Below the pieces are notes generated by a model. It was not told the DNA's origin. It saw nothing but the letters and a program-made list of their open reading frames with translations, and did no database searches. Made by a program: the position numbers and the translations under genes. From Fasciolopsis buskii (lineage: Eukaryota > Platyhelminthes > Trematoda > Plagiorchiida > Fasciolidae), in contig LUCM01005996.1 of the NCBI GenBank assembly GCA_008360955.1, positions 35,771 to 99,770 of the forward strand: a DNA stretch of 64,000 bases, given 5' to 3'. Below, piece by piece: positions 47,557 through 58,454 of this stretch (within the stretch, counting starts at the first letter, position 1; each line of letters opens with the position of its first letter).

Positions 47557-48870
47557 CTGAAGGTTATTGCTCAAAACCAGAGGGAAAGTTTTCAGCATTG
47601 GCCTTTTCTTGTCCCCGGGGTCACATGTTAGTGTTTAGAAACTTGTAGCGAGTCGATTAGTCGATCCATTTGTATGTCCGAATGCCGGCATCTTGATCAT
47701 GACCGCGATTCCGGCCATCTCACAGCGGTGCCGGATTTTTGATCAAAACAACTACTTTGCCACATAGAAAAAGCAACCGGAAGAGGTTAATTTCGTAGTT
47801 CGTTTCCGTATTCTTACTTCCTAGTGTTGTGATTCTTTGTGATGCCGATATGTGCTAAGTAAGGCTCGGTTTTTTCTTCATGGAGGATTTTATTAATCTT
47901 TTCTAAAAAAATTGAGATAGGAAGAATAATTCAAAATCATAACACAAGGATGCATGACAACAATCACTTTTCGGGAAAAAGATAAACAAGCGATGTAAGG
48001 CAAAATGAAAGTACCGACTAGCTTTGTTGGACTCTTCTTTGAGACGATTTTTGACATCTGCCGTTGTCTTGGGACCCTGTTCCTTGTCAATGATCCTATC
48101 TGCCTCCGATTACTGAAATATTAGAAGAGAAGAAAGGAATACTGTCACAAATCCAGTTACAGATAAAAGTGCAAAAGCAACCCGGCCCTAATAACGGCAG
48201 AAATGAAATACGTTGACGCGCCATTGGCTAACCAACAACTAATTCCTAAAGCGACGCTGTCGACAGTGGTTTGAGAAGAACAAGACCTGTAAAACTGGCC
48301 GCTTAGTCCGACTGTATTCATCTCTTCCATGACTTCCCAATTAAATTCGTGCCTGAGAATAATGTGCAAAGCAGCACCCGCACAACAAAAATAGTCCCAT
48401 GCTTGGAATCTGATTTTTTCTCTTCGTCTCCTGGCCTGTTTTTAGGTCTGACGGATGCCTTTACTTCTCCTAATAGTATATCAATAAGCCTGTCTTCTAG
48501 TCTAGACTGTTGTCCCTAATGGAAAACTTGCATTCCACACAGTATTAGTCAAAGGCCTTTGTTACACTGTCTTAACCTTTGGTGGCCTGAAACTGACGGG
48601 AAGCGCTGTAATAGTGTTTCCTTTCCTCTGTGCAATCTCCTCAAGATCCGTTGCGATTTACCTATGGATCCAAAGGATTTAACTTGGATGTAGTCACCTT
48701 CCTTGTTCGTCGTATATGTAAATATTTGGATAAATAACAGATATCTGTACTTTGTATTTTCTCATACCATGCATCTACATTCGACTCTTTTTCACGGTCC
48801 TCCCTTTTCCGGAAACTGGAAACATTTGGTTTCCCCAAGTATTCATTACCTCGGATATCCGGTTGGTTCA
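47385..48870 (-). CDS. Candidate split gene 2, function unknown
   Basis: Read on the minus strand, five open segments with splice signals occur within 1.5 kb: 48870-48698, 48352-48287, 48112-48019, 47902-47818 and 47556-47385. The last three join in a compatible phase. In its most coding-like phase the middle exon reads IIDKEQGPKTTADVKNRLKE, the next reads KINKILHEEKTEPYLAHIG, and the last has 56 codons before its stop. The most 5' segment reads NQPDIRGNEYLGKPNVSSFR then KREDREKES. The product would be charged and mostly helical; no domain is recognised. Junctions of the two upstream exons are not resolved. LINE B2 lies just upstream, perhaps in an intron. Confidence 0.35.
47818..47902 (-). 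CDS. Candidate exon, gene 2
   Basis: It lies between a very strong acceptor (CCTATCTCAATTTTTTTAG) and donor GAA/GTAAGA. The phase continues from the previous exon and reads KINKILHEEKTEPYLAHIGI then TKNHNTR, carrying AA. This is the best supported exon of gene 2. Confidence 0.45.
48019..48112 (-). CDS. Candidate exon, gene 2 (two possible phases)
   Basis: The acceptor CTTCTCTTCTAATATTTCAG is excellent, but the most coding-like phase (ADRIIDKEQGPKTTADVKNR, rich in purine-N-pyrimidine codons) begins with TAA at that site. It would need the acceptor 12 bases further on (GGAGGCAG). The alternative phase reads NRRQIGSLTRNRVPRQRQ. Donor A/GTCGGT or G/GTACTT, depending on phase; both lead in frame into the next exon. 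Confidence 0.35.
48287..48352 (-). CDS. Candidate exon, gene 2
   Basis: A strong acceptor (TTGCACATTATTCTCAG). Its single fully open phase reads HEFNWEVMEEMNTVGLSGQF, and the donor is ACAG/GTCTTG. It carries two bases, which fits the first acceptor of the next exon only in that exon's second-best phase. Confidence 0.3.
48698..48870 (-). CDS. Candidate exon, gene 2
   Basis: Acceptor CACTTTATTTTAG at its 5' end and donor AAG/GTGACT at its 3' end. The open phase has 57 codons including GNEYLGKPNVSSFRKRED and WYEKIQSTDICYLSKYLHIR. It ends in phase 0, which does not match the next candidate exon, so an intervening exon or another donor is needed. Confidence 0.35.
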
Positions 48871-48989
48871 CTAAAATAAAGTGCTTGTGATTGGGTAAGA
48901 AAACGTTAAAATCATTGGTTAACTGATGAGTGTTTCCGGGTGCTGCTCATTCTTCTTGCGCGTTTTCTATGGACGTGAGGGTTTTATCG

Positions 48990-49925
48990 GAATCCGCTGG
49001 TTATTTGGTCGTCCAACTTGTTGAAGGATGGCTGGTATGGACTGGATGCTCTTGAATCCTCAGTGCGGCGGTGGTTTAGTTACTTCTGCTTCCTTGTTAT
49101 TTCTGATTAATAATTTTCAAGATGGCGTTCTTTTCCCAGATTTGCTTTCTACTTTCATCAGTGACTTCCTAATTATTTCTTCATATCATGTGTTTAAGTA
49201 TGCTGACTAGGTTTCGCTGTTCAGGCCACATCTAGAAATGAAAACTTTTGTAGCCTTTCTAATAACCTGTCTTCCGTTTGTGATATTTCTGTATAAGGCA
49301 GTTTCTACCAAATATCATGAATTTCCGAGCTATCTGTTCCAGTATCAATATCCATTTGATTCACGTTTCGTTAAAACAGACATTTACCCTGCCAAGTTCT
49401 GCGAAGTATTTAGGAGCGACTATGGTAAAATCTAAGATTTTCGTTTACTAATTTCACCTGTTTAGAGAAGCTTCGAGAACTGCCTCCTTTCTCGCAGCAA
49501 GGCCGCGGCATCTTAAAGTAAGACAGTATCACCTGCCGTTTTGTTACCCTGTTCGCTTTTTCTTCTGTTGTTTAATATTCTAATTTTTTACACAATTGAG
49601 GAATAAAAATTCTGAAACCCTTGCCCCTAGAATGCTATTCACTGGTCTTACAGCTCTCTTATCATTGAGAGATTCATCCATCGAACTACTTGTTGAACAC
49701 TCAACTGCGTTTAAAAAACTTTTACACAGTGTACTTTCCGATTCTTTTCATTCGCGGCACGATGAACCATTAAAGTGTAACTCTCATGCTCCCAGACGTT
49801 CAGCTTTTCGCTGTATACGCCCGCAAGCCGGTGCTCATAGGAATTTCTTTATCCTTTGTTTAACACGTATCCTGATCAACCGAGGCCTTGTCTCAGCCGA
49901 CGCCCCCAGCTGCCTGTCATGATCA
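48990..49925 (+). mobile_element. LINE family B reverse transcriptase to C-terminus (copy B2)
   Basis: The frame 49028-49210 ends GVLFPDLLSTFISDFLIISS then YHVFKYAD and stop, matching motif B to motif C of jockey/CR1-like LINEs (VPQG.VL.PLLF..FI.D.......KYADD). Motif C is cut by a stop at its second Asp. FCSLSNNLSSVCDISV follows in another frame near 49240-49290, then AKYLGATMVKS near 49400. Finally 49596-49922 gives the typical C-terminal end (LLHSVLSDSF, HAPRRSAFRCIRP, RNFFILCLTRILINR). Multiple stops and frame changes are present. Confidence 0.7.
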
Positions 49926-52900
49926 ATCACGTTGTTAATTCAACGAGTCATGTTCTTCACTTTTTACCAGGTGATGGGTCCAAACGTTTCACTTTTTGAT
50001 TAAGATGCAGATATCTCTGCACGCCAAAGTCCATTCCATACAGTACAACCAAATCGAAATACGTTTTTGTTTCCTAGCCTATCCCACCCTATCCTATTGT
50101 ATTCTGTCGTATTCTAATTGCCTAAAATGCCGTATTCGGTGGCAGTACGAGACCTACTATAGGAAAGCAATGCAAACATCTGACGCTTGATGTGTAGAAT
50201 CACATTTTGTTCATTGTACAATATCTGAATTGCGAAAAACTAAAAATGATATTCGGAACACTTTAGGTGTCACAGCAAATAGTAGCATAATTGTTTTGTG
50301 TTAGAATCGATTATGCATGGTAACTGAAATACTATAAGCCAATGGTTAAAAAATGATCACATTTCGAAATGATGAAGACAATATACTTAGGTTAAAACCT
50401 TTAGTCAAGTGGAAACATTTTGCTTTGAATAGAATGATATGGTCGCCCTCAGATGCTCGCTAGTTGGTGTGGTTGGGTTAACTTTGAATTAGATGACATT
50501 TACTCCTCGTACTGGCCGCTGGGATGACACTGTACCGGAAGTGGCATGAATTTCGCCTGTAGAAAAGGGACGATACACAATGTAGTTGCTAACCTGGAAA
50601 ATTGATTTAGTGGTTGTTCAACTGTGCATTGTGTATAAGATCAGATGTCCTAATTAGGCCTAACTATTGACAAGGATGTCCAGAAAAACCAGCGCTTTCT
50701 CCTTTCCAAATTAGTGGCCCCCTGACATGCACCGAACATCAGTTTTGCTACATTAGTCTACTTGCTGTATCAGCTTTATTAGTTTCATAGATGCCGTACA
50801 AAGCAAGCCTTTGTTGACCATGTTTAAACAACGAAAATATTCATTATCTGGTTCAAAAGGACGATTTCTATAGTTCATCTCCTGAAACGTTCGCAGGGCC
50901 CCTCCAATAAAAGCCTTCAATGACTGTTAATCAGAAGAGGATCAAGAATTTGCTTATCTCATGGACGCTCATATTTATTGAATCAGTAAGACAATATTGA
51001 CGGATATCGCACAGTGCATCGGAATATTGATGGTGCAAATTGAACAAGCCTGGTTAATGACAAGAGCTCTACACAAACGTCCAAGCCCACTAGTGTGATC
51101 ATGGCACCGTTCCTCGGCTAGGAAACATTAGTGCTTTGTAATCGACTGAAAGCAGAAAATCTCATGACTTTCGTGTTCAGTTCTTCAGATTTATCACACA
51201 AAGATGAAAATGGATTCAATCAGACCAAATTGTTTCCAACTGACCGCATGGGGCCGTTGGCCCATACTGTGTTTAAGGGGGATGCTTTACTTGGGGAATA
51301 TAAATCAGTGGAATAGCTGAAGAACATTATGGGAAGAGAAAAGTTGAATTCATAATCAGGAATTAGAAAAACCATTTTAAGCATTATATTTGTTTTTATC
51401 GAAAAGGCAACGAAAAGGCAACACTTGGCCGGATACCAGTGTGGTATTCAAAATTGAATGTTTTGTAACCTTGGATGATGGACAATCTGAAGGATCTTTT
51501 TTCCCTAAAGAATATCATTGCAAGGCTTGACTAAAGCAACGGCACAACTGAAGTGAAATTACAAATGACTAGACGGCTCGAGTCTTCCCAGTTGCGGTTG
51601 TATTTTGAACTGACTGATTACCGTACTGTCAGTATGGTGAACTTCTCACTTGTGAGATTTTGTCATTTGGGGGTGTGCAAAGTAGGCCAAACGGAACATT
51701 GACACAAGTTCTTCATGTGACTGATGAGCAGGACTCGGTTGGAAACTTTCACAAATTTCAATTTTTTATCTGTTTGTACCTTCTTACTTACTTCATTGGC
51801 TACAAGACAATGTACAACGTCCTCAGAACTGCGAGCTATGCCGAATGAAGGGTGTCGAGTGAGAATGTGACTTTTAGTGTGAGGTTTCGAATCATCAACA
51901 CTCGGCTATGTGATAATACATTTTGCCTGGGAGTTGCCAGAAGCTGGTTTTCTTCACAGTCATAATTTAAGTTTGCGGTTGTCAGTAATCAATGGTTCCG
52001 TGTGTTCGGTTGATTTGACCATGAGAAACCCAGTTTTGACTATTAGGGCAATCGACTATTCGTCTATTCGGTTTTCTATTTCCTTTTTTTATCCCGTGTA
52101 CAAAGTTTGGAACTGAAGTCACTACCAGTCATCGAATGACGGATGAAGAAGAAATCAAGAATCAAACATGGGACATTCCCGAAGAGATTTTAAAAAAGAT
52201 AGCCACAACCTTTTAGTATTTGTTCGATAAATAGACGTTGCGGTCGTCATTTTGTTCCTTTTGATAACCAGAAAGACATACGGCAGTCAGTATCGAAGTG
52301 GTCCTGATATATCATTTTAAAGCGAATATGCTCTGAAACCAGAGGGAATACAAGAGGTAGTGATCCGTCGTGATTAGTCTTGATGGTGAACTTTATTTTC
52401 CGGGTTGGAATAATTTGTTATGAAATACTAGTATTACGCCTTCATGCGCACCACACACCACTTGGCACTTCTGGAACTTCTCCATGCAACAAGGAAAATA
52501 GCATTTGTTTTCGGTGAATTTTCTGAATTTACCTGGAGTGGTTGATAAGTTCAGGATTTCCGATTTCGAAGATAAACGAATCCAGTTTCTTGTGCTAGTG
52601 TGTGCGTGTGTTCGTTTTGGTATTTTGGTATACAAATGTCAGCAGAAATCTAGCAAGTTATCACTTGAGTGTTTCCCGGGAATTCGATTCCCTTCTTATG
52701 GTCTGCATTCAACAGTTGGTCGAAAGGGGAGATATGGATCGAGAGATACACAAAGAAGACAGTTCACACGGTAGAAGACGAATAGCCCGTTTCTATTCGT
52801 GTGTTTGCTTGCTCGTGTGACCCACTTGAGAAGATTCTCTTTCAAACGAGAAATTATTTGAGGATTAAATCGCATCAGCTGAATTACACACTGCAATAAA

Positions 52901-52959
52901 TGAGTATTCAAAGAAGTGCTGTTCATATTAGAATCGGAAATCCATTTACACACTACTCA
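49926..52959. other. No recognisable gene
   Basis: Several open frames of 60-90 codons. A box-B-like GGGAATTCGATTCCC occurs near 52678. The minus-strand frame 52393-52635 ends at a stop overlapping AATAAA and contains a CAG/GTAAAT donor, but no consistent exon pair was found. Confidence 0.35.
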
Positions 52960-53130
52960 TCCACACGTCGACACTTCGAGCGAAACCGAACAGGCAATCT
53001 TCCGCTTCCGGAGCAGATAACTCTGACCTATCGTGGACGGTTCTCGAATGCGCAAAATGTAAGTGAACACCAAGTGTTGCACGATTATTCCAGTGGCACG
53101 CAGCAACCACCCTGGTTTTGGTCACTCGGA
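52960..53130 (-). repeat. Second copy of the 27160-27345 dispersed repeat (tRNA-Ala-like part decayed)
   Basis: Inverted relative to 27160-27345. Shared words include CTTCCGCTT, ATGTAAG and AGTGTTGCACGA, followed by CTGGTTTT after similar spacing. The open frames on both strands here (52900-53211 and 52946-53254) are translations of the repeat. Confidence 0.55.
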
Positions 53131-56100
53131 TGGACCCTGTCTCCAGTGGATGCAAACAGCACAGCTGAACAGGACTTAAATAACCTGAGGATTGATCTGA
53201 ATTTATTTTGAGGTTGTACGTTGAGCCAAAAGGTATATAGATTGGAAAATCCAATTACGGATTTTACATCGAAAGATCGACGATATGAGCCATGGCGTCG
53301 AATTTCGGGTAGTTAACTACTTACTGATTACCGAAATCGACTTCATCGATGTGTCTTAATTCGTAATTCAGACAACGCCATTACTACTACCGCTTTTGTG
53401 GAATGTCTTGAAAATAGGCCGCTGGACTTAATATTTTTGGTTTGATTAAAGCGTCCAGTTTGACAGAATTCCACTCTGGCTAACAAGGCATGCCAATCCA
53501 CGATTAGTTACCACTTCCAGTGTAGCTGCTTCAGTAGAACTTACTATCATTTCATGTCACTTAATGGCAATTGGATTAGCTCCAAGTGACGAACGAAAAA
53601 CGGCTAGGTCCGGTTTTGACGGAAACCCATCATGTGTTTTACGGTCCGACTGCTTTACCAACGAAATTAGTCCTTGCTGAATGTCAATAAACGAGTTTCA
53701 CGGTGACAAATGGCCCTAAACCAAACCAAATTCCCCGAAGTGAAGTTGATCTACAGGTTTTTAGTCAACTGGCCATCGGTAAAGATACCCACAAAACGAT
53801 CATAATTCTGATAGTGAGTGTTTATGGTTATCTGGCGACAATTTATTGGTAATAGAAAGAAAATCTGTGTAAAAGGGTTATGTGGCGAAAAACGATCAGT
53901 CGATAATACCTGTATGAAAGTATGAGTGAAAATAATCAGTTCTGCACCAGCTTACACAAATAAATCCAAGAGCTTAACAGTTACAAAGCAACGCAAGAGT
54001 GACACGACTTTTGCGATCAATCCACACGAGCGATTTAGCAAAACAGCACCCTAACAGAACAAAGTATATTGAGTCGGTACTTCTCATAGTCAAGCAAAAG
54101 TTTGACAAAGGTCTTTCAGTAAAAAAAGCTTGGAACTGCAAACTTTAAGCGGATGGTAATGGAATCACAACAAAAACTGAGTACCAGTAAGCATTACGTT
54201 GGGATAGCGGCTATGATATCAGTGAAGGAATAGATAGCGATGAAACTGTGGGATATGCCGTTCTTATTTACGTTGCAATGAATGTTGTGGAATTTCGCAT
54301 TGGCAGCAACATTTTGTTTTTGAGTTATTTTGCACCTATGCATCTACCAAAGATTTGTCAAGCTTGTGAGAGCTACCCGAACCACAGGCCTACTGGAACT
54401 AGATGGAACTGGTGTGTATGAACAACCCCACTGAGGTAGACGGTAAGGAATCTCAGGCGTTGACTGAGCAATGCAAATAAAAAATCCACCACTGGATTAT
54501 TCACGATCGTGGACCTTTGGCCACTGATCGATAGATGAATAATTTCTCCGAGAATGACCTAAGCGAAACGAATGGTTAACTTACTGCACTAATCAGTAAA
54601 AATTTTATCATGCAGCACCAGTGCTGGGTGCGTAAGGAGTTCGGTAAACAAACAAATATTCTGACATGACCCTCATTCGCAGTAGGATGGGATGCAAAAT
54701 TGGCGACCTCTGAAGGAGGCCAAGGATACACTTAGGTCATTAGTAGGTGGGTGAATAAACATAAGACGCTGGAAACCCACCACCTGTCTCCCGGTTACTG
54801 TCATCCATCTGACGTGAGTACCTGGTGCTCCCTTTCCAGTGAGAATTCAAGGATGGATGCCCTTATCCGTCAGACTGTTATCTGACTGTTAGGAGAGAAT
54901 GGATCTATGGTCCATTTGGTAATCAAAATGTAATCACTTATTGGTCATGTACGTATGCATGTCTGAACGCATGGCACGTGTATGTACACATATATAATTC
55001 ATGTTGGTGCCACATCTGATTAATAGATGATCTGACCTAAGCTGGATTGTTGCTGCTTGGGTCAGTTGACAAGTGAGGCGCGCCCCAGCTTACTGAGTCC
55101 TTTGCAGCGCTTCGTTCTCAAAATGACAATTATACAACCCCGTGATAGGGTCTCACTCTGGTAAGACGGTTTCTGAAATCAACATTGAAACAGCACGGAC
55201 CATTCCTCAATTGTCCGGGATTGCCTCTGCACTCAGCCCGAACCTACCCTAGCCATTGCCAATCATAAATTTTATACCCGTCCCCTATCCATCAAATCCT
55301 GAAAGGTGGGGTGCCTTAGAGCTTTGCTGCCGGCTCAAGAAGTGACACTGTATAAGGTATCATTTCACGGTCAAATATTTCTCTTATTAGTTAGATGACC
55401 ATAATTTGCTATAGATCCCCAGTTGAAATTGATTGCCAAATGTGCCGGAAAAGGAATCCAGAAAACAGGTTTATACAGTGTTTCACTAGAAATTCAGCGA
55501 AGTTTTGCAACGAGGATCTCTTAACCATTGGTGGAGGTCGAGCAGCTTGTCTTTTTCGGAACTGCAAACCTTGATGCAAAACTTTTAGCCTCTGAATCAG
55601 AAAGGATGTGTAGGGCGGAAAATACTAACCTTTCATGTAAGCGCATGCAAAGTGCACAATAGATTAACGAGCTTGGAAAATCGAATAATAAACCAGGATG
55701 AATGAATTGAAAAATGCTTTAGGTAGCTCAACAAATGCGAGAATTAAATGTACGTAATCGTCCCCCATCCGAGAGTTATTTATGTTTCAATCCCTGTGCG
55801 TTCAGTAAACAAAGACTAGCATTAGTCCGTGTATTTGGCTTACAGACACCAACCTGAGCATTTGACATCTTTATGGACTTCCGTTTCCGCTTTGTGCTGG
55901 TTCGTTCCTAGCCTTTGACAGGTGTACACAATCGGACCGAATAAATTTCCCACGCAGTCCAACTCTGACATTAGATCACGACAGAAAGTGTGAAGCCTCA
56001 TATTTACAATCTGCGTTTCAAATGTTTTTGCAGACGCAAGGGTGAGCATCAAGATCAACTTTATTAAAACGTCTTCTCAAGGACTCCAGGAGACGAACAC

Positions 56101-56164
56101 CAATTCAGTTCGGTCTGGACAACCATTAACCTTGCACTAATTTGCTTTGATTTTCGCTGCCGCC
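53131..56164. other. No recognisable gene
   Basis: Minus-strand frame 55840-56058 reads in a protein-like way and has a possible donor (TCAG/GTTGGT). Its acceptor is poor, and it directly follows the end of LINE A4, so it could be repeat-derived. Nothing else was recognised. Confidence 0.35.
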
Positions 56165-56760
56165 ACACAATATTATCTGCTCCAACAGAAGAATGGGGAA
56201 TAATGGAAGATCTACTACAAAGTAGAAAATTGAAAAACTCCAGAAGAACAAAAGTTTCGAATCCAAGAGCGCCACTGCTTGCGGAGATGAGCCATATCAT
56301 TTATTGTCTCCAACCGTTCCTTCGAGGGATCTCGTGAACTTCAACCCCGTAGCTTAACTGGACCTCCACGACCAGATCAATGGTTAACGTTTCCATACGT
56401 TTTACCCACGTCATCGACTGGCCACCCCAAACCATCCTCCAGCTATTACCTGTCTCACAGAATAGCATACAACGAGGCAAGCGTTCTGTTGACATGCGCA
56501 AAACATCCCAAACGCCTCCACCTATTCTGATCCAGTGGCTGTTCTTAAGATTGGATCCTGGGGCCTGGTATTTTACGCCTAACTTCTGAGTTACTGGTAG
56601 ATTCTCTCACCGTATTATAACGGCGTTTAAACATTGAAAGTCTTCTTATATCTTCTGCTCTCAATGGCCATATTTCGGAGCCGTAGAGCAATGCCGACCT
56701 CACAGCTGCCGAGAGTTCACCACATACCTGACCCGGTACTTCTGCGTGTCTGAACGGCGT
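56165..56760 (-). mobile_element. LINE family A, C-terminal half (copy A4, broken)
   Basis: On the minus strand VRSALLYGSEIWPLRAED then IRRLSMFKRRY (about 56735-56635) corresponds to the conserved LLYG.E.WPLRAEDIRRL block after the RT thumb. STERLPRCMLFCETGNSWRM then GGQSMTWVKRMETL follow (56501-56400). The WLET..DMA..QWRS tail comes after a one-base frame break identical to that in copy A1. The region 56761-57000 may hold more of the thumb but is too decayed to read. Confidence 0.8.
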
Positions 56761-57346
56761 CAGTTCTCTTCTTGTTGTTTTGCAAATCTACTACTGTCTT
56801 CGTGTAAAGGCCCCAAGACGACTACCACCCGTTGTTATTTCCAGCTCTCTTGGTTGCTGTTCGTCCCAGGCCACGGAAATCCTACAGTTGCCCCCACCCA
56901 CACAGTTGTAATCCCATGGACACGCGCAAATAACATGCCTCCACTGAATTGCCCACGTAATTTCAACGGCTGCAGTCCTACTAAGGCATTCCAAACCAGG
57001 CGTGCAGGCGTCATTGGAAAACACTGGCTGAATAGTTACTGCCATCTTCTTTCTCATTTTGTTGCTAATTCAAAGCTGTCGCATCCGGCAGCCTTATGAG
57101 CGACCTCATTTTCTTTCCACCCGCAACCTACCGGCCAATGTGCAGACAAAATGGCAGACGTAGGTGACCACCATCCATGATAGAAGATCAATGACGTGAC
57201 TTTTTCAGTCATCGATTTTGAGGGCATCATAGTGAGAACGAAAGGACTGTGGACAGACTTGCACTGGAATTGAGAAAGATGTGGTCAGATTCTGCTTACG
57301 CAAAGAAGCAGATTCTCAAATCCAAAAATCTAAATTCTGCCATGAA

Positions 57347-57817
57347 TTAAGGAACACAACAGGCGACAAATAATTTCATACACATATGATATTCTAACGA
57401 GTGAGGTTGTACCACTCTTTTAATTGGTTTATTGATTAACTCGCAAAGCATATCATTTTCGTAGGAATGACAGCCAAGTGAGGGAAGCCGAAGGAGGAAG
57501 TTGACATTTTGCGGACGGATTCGACCTTCAGATTGGAATGACGTGGTGTTTGTCGTATGAACCCGGTCGATCACGATTAATGTAACGTAGGTTTCAAGGG
57601 CTGCAGCGCGGCATTTTGTTTAAATGTACTCGAACCGTTCAACGACGACAATAATCAGGTAATCGGTGGTTTGTCTTAGTGAACTGTAAGCATGATGCTC
57701 AACTATTCTCCCTCGAGTTATTGGTGTGCCGGTTGAAACAGTAAGAGCAGCTTCAAAGTTTTCTCGAACAATGAAATGCAGTGAACTGTCAATTTTAGCC
57801 ACACGATCTATAAATTT
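57347..57817 (-). pseudogene. Unknown 155-codon frame with one internal stop
   Basis: On the minus strand one phase runs from 57817 to the stop at 57347, broken only by TAA at 57620-57622. It reads AKIDSSLHFIVRENFEAALT, then TPITRGRIVEHHAYSSLRQT, and after the stop NVNFLLRLPSLGCHSYENDM. Many codons follow the purine-N-pyrimidine pattern typical of coding DNA. No family is recognised. It could be a decayed transposon protein or two exons; no intron that removes the stop and keeps the frame was found. Confidence 0.35.
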
Positions 57818-57819
57818 TT

Positions 57820-58289
57820 AGCATAGAAGTTGAGCTGTTGAAGAATGTGCTACTTCTTGCCCGTGGAAAGCGTATTCGCACCTTAATTCCGCGATGATCC
57901 GGGTAAAGTAGTAGCATAATCATTTGGCAACTTCTGACTGCGATGCCTTACGATCTTGTTAAGCAATATTCAGGGGAATCAGTTTGATCAGTCACGCAAC
58001 CTAGTTGTTTGCTAGAGAAATGTGATTTCAGTAGCCCAAAGTACCGTCAATTGTATAAAAGCTGACTCTCTTCCTTGATACTAATGAACTGCTGTCACAC
58101 ACGCCGGAAAACAAATCAGCACAGCTGAAGATTGATTACGTGCCATAGCTGAATAGATCACAATCGATTTTACTATTTCCATCCTGACTGGTGAAGCTGA
58201 GGGTACTCCAAACCGGGTTCACATTATGACGCTCTAGGGCCTTCAAATTAACTGCCTCCTAACCCACCTCTGTTTCCTTTTACTTCTAG
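57820..58289. other. No recognisable gene; acceptor tract at right end
   Basis: Nothing recognised except a strong pyrimidine tract ending in TTTTACTTCTAG at 58289, directly before the next candidate exon. Confidence 0.35.
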
Positions 58290-58454
58290 GGTTTTCAATG
58301 CGTGGTGTACAGAGTATCTCGGAGAAAATCATTCGGCAGATCACAAAGGCCTGTTAGAAGAAGACTGTTTGAATGTATAGCGGAAAATGAGGACAGAATC
58401 TGGAATGCCCCTGCCAACTGTGCAGCCCGCCTTATGCAAGTGCCGGAAGACTAA
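58290..58454 (+). CDS. Candidate terminal exon, function unknown
   Basis: The acceptor CTCTGTTTCCTTTTACTTCTAG is strong. Phase 0 is open for 54 codons, reading GFQCVVYRVSRRKSF, then RRRLFECIAENEDRIWNAPA, to a TAA. A second phase contains EEDCLNV, recalling the carboxylesterase EDCL motif, but lacks two residues and stops at once. No upstream exon was identified. It could equally be chance. Confidence 0.25.
   Translation, partial: GFQCVVYRVSRRKSFGRSQRPVRRRLFECIAENEDRIWNAPANCAARLMQVPED

Noticed and set aside
52393..52635. Terminal exon with stop overlapping AATAAA and cysteine-rich frame
   Set aside because: The internal CAG/GTAAAT donor conflicts with the continuous frame, and no acceptor or partner exon fits.
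58290..58380. Carboxylesterase-like EDCL motif (LLEEDCLNV)
   Set aside because: Two residues of the signature are missing, the frame stops immediately and no other esterase block is nearby.
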